Shown piece by piece: positions 1 to 8,486 of a stretch of DNA of 64,000 bases; position 1 is the stretch's first letter, and each line of letters starts with the position of its first letter. The position numbers and the translations under genes are program-made. Location: contig HF996009.1 of NCBI GenBank assembly GCA_000432515.1, positions 25,003 through 89,002 on the forward strand, read 5' to 3'. Under the pieces are notes generated by a model. The model was not told the DNA's origin. It did no database searches and saw only the letters and a program-made list of their open reading frames with translations. Source of the DNA: Bacteroides sp. CAG:545. GTDB taxonomy: Bacteria > Bacteroidota > Bacteroidia > Bacteroidales > UBA932.

Positions 1-714
1 AACAAGGTCGAGAAACTCACCCTGCAGAAGGTCTATAACTACACCACCACATCCGAGGCGCTCAGCGAGCAGGTAGTCAGAATGACAGAAGGCAAACCGC
101 TTTCATGCTTCTATGGACTGACCGCGAAAGGTGTTGACCCTGAGACCGGTATGATGATCTACGAGGATTATAACAAGGACGGAAAGATCAGTTCTTCAGA
201 CCGCCACTACATCGGTGATGCCAACCCTGACTTCATCTGGGGTATGACCAACACCTGGAGCTACAAGGGATTCAACCTCAGCGTTCTCCTCACAAGCTCC
301 ATCGGCAACGACATCTACAATGCATCCAAGATAGAGATGATAGGTATGTACAACGGCTCCAACCAGATTACCGACGTACTCCGCAGATGGCGCGTTCCAG
401 GACAGGTGACTGACATCCCTAAGGCCGGCGAAGTGGACAACCTGAAGGCTTCCACAAGATGGATTGAAGACGGTTCATATCTGAAGATCAAGAACATCAC
501 GCTCTCTTACGATTTCTCAGGCAAGTTCCTCAGAAAGCTGAATCTCACCAAGATACAGCCGTACATCACACTTGCGAATATGTTCACTTTCACCAAGTAT
601 TCAGGATACGACCCGGAAATGAGCCAGTATTCAAGCGCTACGAGTATGGGAATCGACTGGGGTACCTACCCTAACGTCAAGACCGTAACTTTCGGTGTCA
701 ATGTTGATTTCTGA
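1..714 (+). CDS. SusC/RagA-type TonB-dependent outer membrane transporter, C-terminal part
   Basis: The reading frame is open from the first base, so the gene begins before the window and only about 237 C-terminal residues are visible. They look like the end of a SusC barrel: a calcium-site-like stretch DYNKDGKISSSDR, the IGDANPDFIWG segment seen near the end of SusC proteins, the RWIEDGSYLKIKNITLSYDF strand pair, and a closing aromatic residue in VNVDF, as expected for a barrel inserted by the BAM complex. A SusD gene follows after 19 bases, confirming the pair. SusC imports oligosaccharides across the outer membrane with energy from TonB. The plug and any TonB box lie outside the window. 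Confidence 0.95.
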   Translation, partial: NKVEKLTLQKVYNYTTTSEALSEQVVRMTEGKPLSCFYGLTAKGVDPETGMMIYEDYNKDGKISSSDRHYIGDANPDFIWGMTNTWSYKGFNLSVLLTSSIGNDIYNASKIEMIGMYNGSNQITDVLRRWRVPGQVTDIPKAGEVDNLKASTRWIEDGSYLKIKNITLSYDFSGKFLRKLNLTKIQPYITLANMFTFTKYSGYDPEMSQYSSATSMGIDWGTYPNVKTVTFGVNVDF

Positions 715-733
715 TGACTAAGGAGACATTATT

Positions 734-2263
734 ATGAAAAAGATAAATTTTATTCTTGCGGCGGCTGTCGTTGTGGCGTTCCAGGCTTGCGACTTGGACT
801 TGAATCCGCACACATCCTACAATGAGAACAATGTGAATGTGAAGAACGACAGCGAAAGCCAGTATTCTACCAGAACAGATATGTTGGGACTTCGCAACTC
901 CCTGTATAACAGCTGGGTAAAGGACATCCAGGAAAAAGGTTACATGGATTGGCTCATCTCTACCGAGACCAGAAGTGACAATGCATATTGCGGCAGTCCG
1001 TCCACCGGAGCGATTGTTGCCATCGAGGCCAATAACCAGGACCCTGCAAACTCCAATATTGCCCGCGACTGGGACTGGTACCTGCAGCAGATAAGCAATG
1101 CCAACAACATTATCTGTAACATTGACAATATCTTCGCAAAAGATACCTCCGCAGTGAAGATGACTCAGAAAGAACACGACGAGTGGAAATCCGAGGCATT
1201 GTGCTGGAGAGCATTCTGCCTGTTCAGGATGGCCCAGCTCTGGGGCGACGCTCCTATGATTACCGTCATTCCGCCGGAAATCACATCCGAGAACATTGAG
1301 GAAGTGTACGAGGACTATTATCCGAAACGCACACCGGTAGATGAAATCTACGGTCAGGTAATCGAGGACCTGAACTATGCCTGCGACAATGCGCCGGACG
1401 TGAACCCTTCAGACAAATACCTGTTCTCCAAGGCTTTCGCGCATGGTCTGAGAGCAAGAGTCTATGCCGAGAAACAGCGTCAGGACTGGAACCAGGTCAT
1501 CAATGACTGTGTGGCAGTCGAGGGCATGGGATTCTCGCTCGTGGACAATTACGGTGACCTCTGGGGTTATAATGACGACGATGCGGTAAGGAACACCAAG
1601 GAATCCATCTTCGAAGTGACCTGGTCACGCAACTCAGGAAACTGGGTGTGGATGATGTATCACCGCAATGCCTACAACCCTACGGACAGCTACTCCTGGG
1701 CAAAATGGAGCACACCTTCCAGAAACCTTGCTGCCGCTTATGATGCAGCCGGCGACACTGAAAGAAAGAATGCCTCCATCGTTTACGACGAATGCGGCTG
1801 GAGCCTCTACTATCCGTCAGCGAAATATGCGTTCATGCACAAGGTTCCGACCAATGCCAGCAGTACGATCCTGATGCGCCTCGGAGAAATCTATCTCCTT
1901 CACGCAGAAGCACTTGTGATGACTGGCGATCTGGACAACGCATACATCTATACGAACAAGACAAGGAACAGGGCCGGACTTGCAGACCTTCCGCTTTCAG
2001 TGAAAAACAGCAAGGAATCCATGCTCAAGGCAGTCCTGGACGAGCGCAGACTCGAGCTTGCATTCGAAGGCTTCCGTTTCTACGACCTTGCCCGTCACGA
2101 TATGATCAAGCAGGTGCACGACGCGATGTCCGATCCGTCATCATCAAGCTATGACTCATATTGGCAGAAACGCTCACCGCTCACGGACGAGACCATCCTC
2201 TTCCCTGTGCCTCAGTCTGCCATCGACAAGAACTCGAATCTTACACAAAACCCAGGATATTAG
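734..2263 (+). CDS. SusD/RagB-type nutrient-binding outer membrane lipoprotein
   Basis: A 509-residue lipoprotein with a hydrophobic signal ending in FQACD; Cys19 is the likely lipidation site. The start is supported by AAGGAG a few bases upstream. The helical SusD body shows SEALCWRAFCLFRMAQLWGD, then LMRLGEIYLLHAEALVMTGD and the C-terminal DERRLELAFEGFRFYDLAR motif that marks the family. SusD forms the lid on its SusC partner, whose gene lies just upstream, and binds the glycan at the cell surface. The GH30 gene downstream starts two bases after the stop, so the genes are cotranscribed. Confidence 0.96.
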   Translation: MKKINFILAAAVVVAFQACDLDLNPHTSYNENNVNVKNDSESQYSTRTDMLGLRNSLYNSWVKDIQEKGYMDWLISTETRSDNAYCGSPSTGAIVAIEANNQDPANSNIARDWDWYLQQISNANNIICNIDNIFAKDTSAVKMTQKEHDEWKSEALCWRAFCLFRMAQLWGDAPMITVIPPEITSENIEEVYEDYYPKRTPVDEIYGQVIEDLNYACDNAPDVNPSDKYLFSKAFAHGLRARVYAEKQRQDWNQVINDCVAVEGMGFSLVDNYGDLWGYNDDDAVRNTKESIFEVTWSRNSGNWVWMMYHRNAYNPTDSYSWAKWSTPSRNLAAAYDAAGDTERKNASIVYDECGWSLYYPSAKYAFMHKVPTNASSTILMRLGEIYLLHAEALVMTGDLDNAYIYTNKTRNRAGLADLPLSVKNSKESMLKAVLDERRLELAFEGFRFYDLARHDMIKQVHDAMSDPSSSSYDSYWQKRSPLTDETILFPVPQSAIDKNSNLTQNPGY

Positions 2264-2265
2264 AA

Positions 2266-3759
2266 ATGAGATATTCATCTATCTATACTATTTTGGCAAT
2301 GGCGTTCATGATGTCGTGCAGCTGTGATTCACAGACCTCGAATCAGACGCCGGAGCCTGAACCTGCCCCGCAGCCGCAGCCCGAGGTGGAAGCAGCCAAA
2401 TCCTACACCACCACGGCGGACAAGTCCAGCCTCTTCGCGGAGAAGACCATCGCCTTCGGAAAGACAGCGTCAATGTCTCCTTACGCAGTGCGCTTCACGG
2501 ACGAGACCTACCAGACGGTGGACGGATTCGGTGCGGCATTGACGGTAGCCTCCTGCTACAACATCCTGAAAATGCCTCAGGACAAGAGGGAGGCGTTCCT
2601 GAAACAGATGTTTGACACGAAAACCGGTATAGGAAGCTCATTGATAAGGGTTTGCATAGGCGGCTCTGACTTCTCCATAGAGCGTTTCACATGGTGCGAC
2701 AAGAAAGGAATCGAGAACTTTGCCCCGGCAGAGTATGACTTGAAATACGTCATCCCTGTATTGAAGGAGATCAAGAAGATCAATCCGTCGCTCCGGATCA
2801 TCGGCTCCCCGTGGACAGCCCCGCGCTGGATGAAGAAAGAGGTGAACTCTAACGACGACAGGTACTCCTGGACCGGCGGTACGCTCAAGCCGTCCTGCTA
2901 TCAGGACTATGCTGAGTATTTCGTGAAGTGGATTCAGTATATGCAGTCGCAAGGGCTTGACATCTATGCCGTTACCCCGCAGAACGAGCCTCTCAACGCC
3001 GGCAACTCCATGTCGATGGTGATGTACTGGGACGTTGCACGTGACTTCATCAAGACAGCATTGGGCCCTGCATTCAAGAAGGCGGGACTGAACACCAAGA
3101 TACTCGTGTTCGACCATAACTACAATTATGACGACATGTCCGACCAGGCGCAGTACCCTCTGAAGATATACGCCGATGCTCAGGCCTCCGCCTACATTGC
3201 CGGTTCAGCCTGGCACAACTACGGAGGAAACGTCTCAGAACTGGACAAGATAGTCGCAGGCGCACCTGACAAGGAACTGTATTTCACCGAAGCCTCCATC
3301 GGCACATGGAACTACGAGTTCAGCTCTTGTCTTATCAATGACATGAGGGACATCTTCTTCGGCCTGCTGAAACGCGGCGGAAAAGGCGTCACCCTCTGGA
3401 ACCTGATGCTGGATGAGAACAATGGACCGTACACTGACGCCGACTATTCCTGCAAGTCCTGTTACGGAGCAGTCACCATAGCATCCTCCGACTACACCAC
3501 ATTGGACTACTACACGCACTATTACAACATCGCGCATTGCTCGAAGGTTATAAATCAGGGTGCGGTACGTATCGGAACCACCGGTTACACCACCTCGGGA
3601 CTGGATTATCTGGTGTTCAGAAATCCTGACAACTCCTACGGTGTGGTGATTCTGAATGAAAACTCCGACGCCAGGCAGCTCGTGTTCATTTCTTCCGCAC
3701 ATTCGGTGAAATGCGACGTGCCGGCCAAGTCGATAGTTTCTTTGAAATGGAAAGATTAA
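2266..3759 (+). CDS. Glycoside hydrolase family 30 lipoprotein (endo-beta-1,6-glucanase-like)
   Basis: I start this gene at 2266, two bases after the SusD stop, because it begins a lipoprotein signal (MAFMMSCSC) followed by a Pro/Glu/Gln-rich linker; the frame is open further upstream but that part overlaps SusD. The remaining 497-residue protein has GH30 hallmarks: GFGAALTVASC near the start of the barrel, IGSPWTAPRWMKK, the acid/base motif PQNEP with Glu241, and the nucleophile motif YFTEAS with Glu342. Family members act on beta-glucosyl or beta-1,6-glucan linkages. Position right after SusC/SusD with a surface-binding lipoprotein downstream resembles the Bacteroides thetaiotaomicron beta-1,6-glucan locus, where the GH30_3 enzyme is a surface endoglucanase. 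Substrate is inference; the family call is firm. Confidence 0.92.
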   Translation: MRYSSIYTILAMAFMMSCSCDSQTSNQTPEPEPAPQPQPEVEAAKSYTTTADKSSLFAEKTIAFGKTASMSPYAVRFTDETYQTVDGFGAALTVASCYNILKMPQDKREAFLKQMFDTKTGIGSSLIRVCIGGSDFSIERFTWCDKKGIENFAPAEYDLKYVIPVLKEIKKINPSLRIIGSPWTAPRWMKKEVNSNDDRYSWTGGTLKPSCYQDYAEYFVKWIQYMQSQGLDIYAVTPQNEPLNAGNSMSMVMYWDVARDFIKTALGPAFKKAGLNTKILVFDHNYNYDDMSDQAQYPLKIYADAQASAYIAGSAWHNYGGNVSELDKIVAGAPDKELYFTEASIGTWNYEFSSCLINDMRDIFFGLLKRGGKGVTLWNLMLDENNGPYTDADYSCKSCYGAVTIASSDYTTLDYYTHYYNIAHCSKVINQGAVRIGTTGYTTSGLDYLVFRNPDNSYGVVILNENSDARQLVFISSAHSVKCDVPAKSIVSLKWKD

Positions 3760-3771
3760 AAGATTAGGACA

Positions 3772-5796
3772 ATGAATAAGATATTGAAAATAATGACATT
3801 GCTTGCAGTGCCGGCAACTGTCGCCATTTCCTGCAAAGAAGAGGGGATGGATGTGAAATTCACGGACAAAGGTCCTGAAATGACGATTGAGAACTGCGAT
3901 AACAAAGCATTCATGGGCGACTCCATAAGATTCTCCATAAAGCTGAATGACGAATTCCCGCTCTCCACATTGAAAGCGAAACTTCTGTTCGACGGTACTT
4001 CAGTCAGCGACCTGACCATCCGTACCAGAGAAAACGGAACCTACAATGCGGCCATTTTCGTGCCTCTGTTGAAAGATATTCCGAACGGAACCGCGGAACT
4101 CGCGTTCACCTCGCAGAATACCGGATTGGGAATCACAGAAGAAACGGTTGAGGTCAATATCGACAGACCGCAGCCTTCTACATTGACCCTCCTCTGCGAC
4201 GGCAAGGAATACACCATGACCAAGAGCGGCGACTACGCTTACGAGGTCACTGACAATTTCCCATCCGAAGCATCTGCATTGATCAAATGCGTGCCTGAGG
4301 CCGGTAAGGCTGCGATCTGGCTCGGTTGGGACGGCTCTGCGCTGAAACCTGTCGCTGCCGAGTCTTCAAGCACGATTCCTTTCACTGCCGTCAAAGCAGG
4401 TACATATAAGATTTCGGCCGACCTCATGTCGCTGACGGCATCACCATTCGGCAGCATAACATCTGCATTGTCAGAGTCTGCCAATGTGGAACTGCTCAAC
4501 CTTCTCCAGGGTTCTATGATCAAGTTCACCGGCATTGACAAACCTGACCAGTGGGATCTGGATTATGATTTCTTCACGCTCAATGCGGACAACTCCGTGT
4601 CATTCAAGGCAATGGACGGTCTTTATAGGCTGACGGCAGATTTCGGTGGCAAGTTCATCAAGGTCGAGGCGATGGCAGACAAGGACAAACCTGCGACACT
4701 TGAATCCAATGGGACAGTCTGGGCTATCGGTGCCGGAATCGGCAAGCCTAATGTTGGCCCGTCTTGGAACACGGATGATGGTGTATGGTGCCTGGCTCAG
4801 ACAGAGAAAGGTATCAGCAGACTGACATTGACGGCAGGCGCCTCTATCGCGCAGACAGGATTCTCATTCAAGCTCTTCGGCCAGAGAGGCTGGGGCGTCG
4901 AGTTCGGCTCATACGCTTCTTTCAATGACGAGACCGGCTTGTTCAAGGTCACTTCTGCGGGCAATATCGAACCTGCATCTGACGGTACTTCGCTCGAGTC
5001 CGGCAAGGCATACCAGTTCATTTTGGACACCAATGCGGGAGTCAGCGCTGCGAAACTCACCATCAAGACTGTTGAAATTCCTGTCAATTCATTGGATATC
5101 AAGGTAAACGGAGTTCAGGCAAGCCGTTTGTCGGCAACACATTACAGCATCAAGTCCATCGCATTGAACAAGGACGAGGCCATCACCATCTCAGGTGTGA
5201 AAGACCTTGCAAACTGGTACCTCGATCCGGACCTGTTCTACCTCGACGGAGCTTCTATAAAGCTCAATGTCGTAAGCGGCACATTTGCAGTGGATCTGTA
5301 TCTCGACTACGGTTATGCGACTCTGCGCAGGCTTGCTGCAGACGGCTCCGAGGCTACAATCAATGACGGTGCGCTCTGGATGATGGCCTGGGGAGTTGCC
5401 AATCCGGTGATGACCAGCCAGTTCGCCTTCAATCCTGGTGCTGCATTCTGTATGGCTCAGGTTCGTCCGATGGTGTTCCAGCTTACCGGAACTGCTGTGG
5501 ATGAGAAAGACGGAACCACTCTCGGCGGAAGATTCAGATATGACTACATTTCCGCGAAGTACTTCGGTCAGGACGGCTGGGGTACAGAGAAAGGTAAGAT
5601 TCTCGGCGATGCCGGCACCGTGAAATATACCGACAGCGCGGCAGAGTTCTTCGACACGACAGTCGGTCTGCATGACAATATCGGCCTCAAGGAAGGTGTC
5701 CAGCTGGAAAAGGGTTCAGTTTATGTTCTTACAATTGACCTTTCTACGACTGCTACTGACGGCGTAGAATTGATTGACTTCAAAAAGGTCAAATAG
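3772..5796 (+). CDS. Surface glycan-binding lipoprotein (DUF5016/DUF5125/DUF5121-like)
   Basis: A 674-residue protein with a lipoprotein signal ending in VAISCKEE (Cys21). After an N-terminal Ig-like region (to about residue 125) come beta-rich domains with recurring strands such as WLGWDGSALKP, GRWG/GQRGWGVEF and the paired FGQDGWGTE, suggesting two related modules. It has no catalytic motif. In Bacteroidota PULs the gene after SusD or after the first enzyme is often such a surface glycan-binding protein, and this one resembles those paired with GH30 in beta-1,6-glucan loci (domain names given from memory). It starts 12 bases after GH30 and is followed by a terminator, so it is the last gene of this operon. 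Confidence 0.75.
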   Translation: MNKILKIMTLLAVPATVAISCKEEGMDVKFTDKGPEMTIENCDNKAFMGDSIRFSIKLNDEFPLSTLKAKLLFDGTSVSDLTIRTRENGTYNAAIFVPLLKDIPNGTAELAFTSQNTGLGITEETVEVNIDRPQPSTLTLLCDGKEYTMTKSGDYAYEVTDNFPSEASALIKCVPEAGKAAIWLGWDGSALKPVAAESSSTIPFTAVKAGTYKISADLMSLTASPFGSITSALSESANVELLNLLQGSMIKFTGIDKPDQWDLDYDFFTLNADNSVSFKAMDGLYRLTADFGGKFIKVEAMADKDKPATLESNGTVWAIGAGIGKPNVGPSWNTDDGVWCLAQTEKGISRLTLTAGASIAQTGFSFKLFGQRGWGVEFGSYASFNDETGLFKVTSAGNIEPASDGTSLESGKAYQFILDTNAGVSAAKLTIKTVEIPVNSLDIKVNGVQASRLSATHYSIKSIALNKDEAITISGVKDLANWYLDPDLFYLDGASIKLNVVSGTFAVDLYLDYGYATLRRLAADGSEATINDGALWMMAWGVANPVMTSQFAFNPGAAFCMAQVRPMVFQLTGTAVDEKDGTTLGGRFRYDYISAKYFGQDGWGTEKGKILGDAGTVKYTDSAAEFFDTTVGLHDNIGLKEGVQLEKGSVYVLTIDLSTTATDGVELIDFKKVK

Positions 5797-5817
5797 TTAT
5801 CAGTATGTATAGTGTGG

Positions 5818-5850
5818 AGTCCGGCGTCTGAGAAAAGATGCCGGACTTTT
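5818..5850 (+). terminator. Rho-independent terminator after the first PUL
   Basis: A 12-bp stem (arms 5818-5829 and 5836-5847, one G-T pair), a 6-base loop and a short T run lie 21 bases after the stop of the surface-binding protein gene. It separates the first PUL from the transporter gene. Confidence 0.85.
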
Positions 5851-5962
5851 ATCGATTAAATTTGTTTTGAGCCGTTTTTTCAGTAAATTTACACGATTTT
5901 GCAAAACGATAAAGGATGGCGTTTTCGCAACTGGTTGACACAAAAACATTAAAACATTTTAT

Positions 5963-7249
5963 ATGACACAGAAAAAATCAAACATTGTGGCTATCGTTAC
6001 GATGTGTTTCATCTTCGCGATGATTTCTTTCGTGACCAATATGGCCGCGCCTTTCGGAACAATCTGGAAGAACCAGTATGAGTGGGCAGGAATGATGGGC
6101 AATATGATGAACTTTGCAGCATACCTCTTCATGGGTATCCCTGCAGGCAAGATGCTCATCAAATACGGCTACAAGAAGACTACACTTGCAGCTCTCGCTA
6201 CCGGTTTCATCGGTATCGTAATCCAGTGGCTTTCAAGCCGTTCTTTCGTCGGTGATTCAGCCATCTATGTTTACCTCTTCGGCGCATTCGTCTGCGGTTT
6301 CTGCGTATGTATGCTCAATACTGTCGTAAACCCTATGCTCAACATCCTCGGCGGTGGCGGAAACAAGGGTAACCAGTACATCCAGATCGGCGGTACCATG
6401 AACTCCCTCACCGGAACATTCACTCCGCTCCTCGTAGGTATGCTTATCGGCACTGTTACGAATACTACAGCCATGAGCGACGTGGCTCCTCTGCTTTTCA
6501 TCGCAATGGGCGTATTCGCATTGGCATACATCATCATTTCATTCGTTAATATCCCTGAGCCTGCTCAGGAGAGACAGACCACGAAATACGAGCACAGCGC
6601 ATGGAGTTTCCGTCACCTTGTACTCGGTGTCGTGGCCATTTTCTTCTATGTAGGTGTTGAGGTAGGTATCCCTGCACAGCTTATATTCTACTTCTCTGAC
6701 GCTACTGAAAAAGGCGCAGGTATCGCTGTCAATGGTGCCGCTATCGGCGGTGCGATTGCTGCCGTTTACTGGCTGCTCATGATGGTAGGCCGTATCTGCA
6801 GCTCATTCATCAGCGGCAAGATCAGCACCAAGGCTCAGCTCTCCACAGTTTCAGCCGTAGCCATCCTCTTCATCATCATTGCCATCTTCCTTCCGAAGAG
6901 CATCACCATGTCAATGCCTGCATACAGCGTTGAAAACGGATTCACAATGGTTGCAGGCGTGCCGATGAAGGCGCTCTTCCTTGTGCTCTGCGGTCTCTGC
7001 ACTTCATTGATGTGGGGAACGATCTTCAACCTCAGTACAGAGGGACTCGGGAAATATACCGAGCAGGCTTCCGGAATCTTCATGATGATGGTTGTCGGTG
7101 GCGGTGTGATGCCTCTGATTCAGGACTTCATCGCCAAATATACCGACTATATGTCCAGCTACTGGCTTGTAGTGGCAATGCTCTGCTTCATCCTCTACTA
7201 TGCGCTCGTAGGCTGCAAGAACGTGAACAAAGATATTCCTGTTGAATAA
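5963..7249 (+). CDS. Sugar MFS transporter (FucP/GluP-like)
   Basis: A 428-residue inner membrane protein with about twelve hydrophobic segments. The N-terminal segment with FVTNMAAPFGTIWKNQYEW, the GIPAGKMLIKYGYKKT loop and the NTVVNPMLNILGGGGNKGNQ stretch fit the sugar:proton symporters related to FucP and GluP. The C-terminal half holds MWGTIFNLSTEGLGKYTEQASG, also typical. It would import a monosaccharide into the cytoplasm. The ROK kinase gene follows after 15 bases, so uptake and phosphorylation are coupled. Substrate cannot be read from sequence: glucose (from the GH30 locus) or an amino sugar (from the GH20 operon) are both possible. Confidence 0.85.
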   Translation: MTQKKSNIVAIVTMCFIFAMISFVTNMAAPFGTIWKNQYEWAGMMGNMMNFAAYLFMGIPAGKMLIKYGYKKTTLAALATGFIGIVIQWLSSRSFVGDSAIYVYLFGAFVCGFCVCMLNTVVNPMLNILGGGGNKGNQYIQIGGTMNSLTGTFTPLLVGMLIGTVTNTTAMSDVAPLLFIAMGVFALAYIIISFVNIPEPAQERQTTKYEHSAWSFRHLVLGVVAIFFYVGVEVGIPAQLIFYFSDATEKGAGIAVNGAAIGGAIAAVYWLLMMVGRICSSFISGKISTKAQLSTVSAVAILFIIIAIFLPKSITMSMPAYSVENGFTMVAGVPMKALFLVLCGLCTSLMWGTIFNLSTEGLGKYTEQASGIFMMMVVGGGVMPLIQDFIAKYTDYMSSYWLVVAMLCFILYYALVGCKNVNKDIPVE

Positions 7250-7264
7250 TAAATAATAATAGGT

Positions 7265-8233
7265 ATGAATAAAATGGATACGCCTTATGTTGTCGGCGTC
7301 GATGTCGGTGGACAGACCACCAAGATAGGCGTTGTGGATATGAGAGGTCAGGTTCTTGCCCAGACGGTCATCAGAACCGACACTCACGATGAAGTGGAAC
7401 CTTATATTGATGAACTTGCAGAGGCTATCGACAAGGTGATTGCCGATGCCGGCGTCACAGGACAGGTCCGCGGTATCGGAATGGGTATTCCTAACGGAAA
7501 CTACTATACCGGAGAAATCGAGAACGCCGTAAACCTCAAATGGGGAAACAAGGGCGTGATTCCTGTTGCCAAGCTCCTGAAAGAGAGGATGAACGGCATT
7601 CCTGTAGCTCTTACCAATGATGCCAATGCGGCTGCCATGGGTGAGATGACATACGGTGCTGCGAGAGGCATGAAGAACTTCATCATGATTACTCTCGGAA
7701 CAGGTGTCGGCAGCGGTATCGTGATAAACGGAGAGGTGGTTTATGGCCACGACGGTTTCGCCGGCGAACTTGGCCACACCTGCGCAGTACGTCACAACGG
7801 CCGTCTCTGCAACTGCGGAAAGACCGGCTGTCTGGAAACTTACACCTCAGCTACCGGTGTTGCGCGCACAGCCCGTGAATGGTTGGACATGAGCGAAGAA
7901 CCATCCTCGCTCAGAAGCCTTGACAACATCTCTTCAAAGGATGTTTACGAGGCTGCCAAAGAGGGAGACAAGCTCGCGCTCAAGATATTTGACTACACCG
8001 GAACTGTTCTCGGTGAGTCATTCGCAGACTTCATCGCATTCAGCTCCCCGGAAGCCATCGTGCTTTTCGGCGGTCTTGCCCGTGCCAAGGAGTTCCTGCG
8101 TGAGCCTATCGAAAAGGCGATGAACGCCAATGTCCTTCCTTTGTGGAAAGACAAGGTGAAGATCGTCTTCTCTCAGCTCAAGGAATCTGACGCTGCCATC
8201 CTCGGCGCTTCAGCTCTCGCCTGGGAGCTGTAG
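7265..8233 (+). CDS. ROK-family sugar kinase (glucokinase-like)
   Basis: A 322-residue cytoplasmic protein. It opens with the ATP-binding phosphate loop VGVDVGGQTTKIGVVD, has LTNDANAAAMGE containing the likely catalytic Asp, the TLGTGVGSGI loop, and the zinc motif HTCAVRHNGRLCNCGKTGCLE (CxCGxxGCxE) of ROK proteins. There is no N-terminal helix-turn-helix, so this is an enzyme rather than a NagC-type repressor. It would phosphorylate the sugar imported by the transporter encoded 15 bases upstream. Glucose is the usual substrate for proteins of this type; N-acetylglucosamine or N-acetylmannosamine are alternatives. A terminator follows about 55 bases after the stop. Confidence 0.9.
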   Translation: MNKMDTPYVVGVDVGGQTTKIGVVDMRGQVLAQTVIRTDTHDEVEPYIDELAEAIDKVIADAGVTGQVRGIGMGIPNGNYYTGEIENAVNLKWGNKGVIPVAKLLKERMNGIPVALTNDANAAAMGEMTYGAARGMKNFIMITLGTGVGSGIVINGEVVYGHDGFAGELGHTCAVRHNGRLCNCGKTGCLETYTSATGVARTAREWLDMSEEPSSLRSLDNISSKDVYEAAKEGDKLALKIFDYTGTVLGESFADFIAFSSPEAIVLFGGLARAKEFLREPIEKAMNANVLPLWKDKVKIVFSQLKESDAAILGASALAWEL

Positions 8234-8287
8234 GTCAATGCCAATAACCGCAGTTTCCCTTAACGGAGAACTGCACCGAATAGTATT

Positions 8288-8320
8288 ACGGACGCGACTG
8301 GTCTCAGCCGCGTCCGTTTT
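8288..8320 (+). terminator. Rho-independent terminator after the ROK kinase
   Basis: A perfect 9-bp GC-rich stem (8288-8296 with 8309-8317), a 12-base loop and a T run. It closes the transporter-kinase operon. Confidence 0.85.
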
Positions 8321-8402
8321 GCGTTGTGAGGCGGCGTGCCATATCGCTGTAGCATAATGGGAAAAACGTTTAAAAAAAGTCGATAAAAAAGTATTATCCC
8401 TA

Positions 8403-8433
8403 TTGTAAATTTGATACTGAATTTTTAATTTTG
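8403..8433 (+). promoter_or_regulatory. Bacteroidota-type promoter of the long glycan operon
   Basis: TTG at 8403-8405 and TAATTTTG at 8426-8433 are 20 bases apart, matching the Bacteroides sigma-ABfr consensus. Transcription would start near 8440, giving a leader of about 47 bases before the GH20 start at 8487. No comparable promoter is obvious until after the hairpin at 34047-34082. The 8321-8402 stretch holds nothing else I can identify. Confidence 0.7.
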
Positions 8434-8486
8434 TGACTTCAGTTTGGGGGACTGGAAACCATCATGATAACATTAATAAATAGTAT

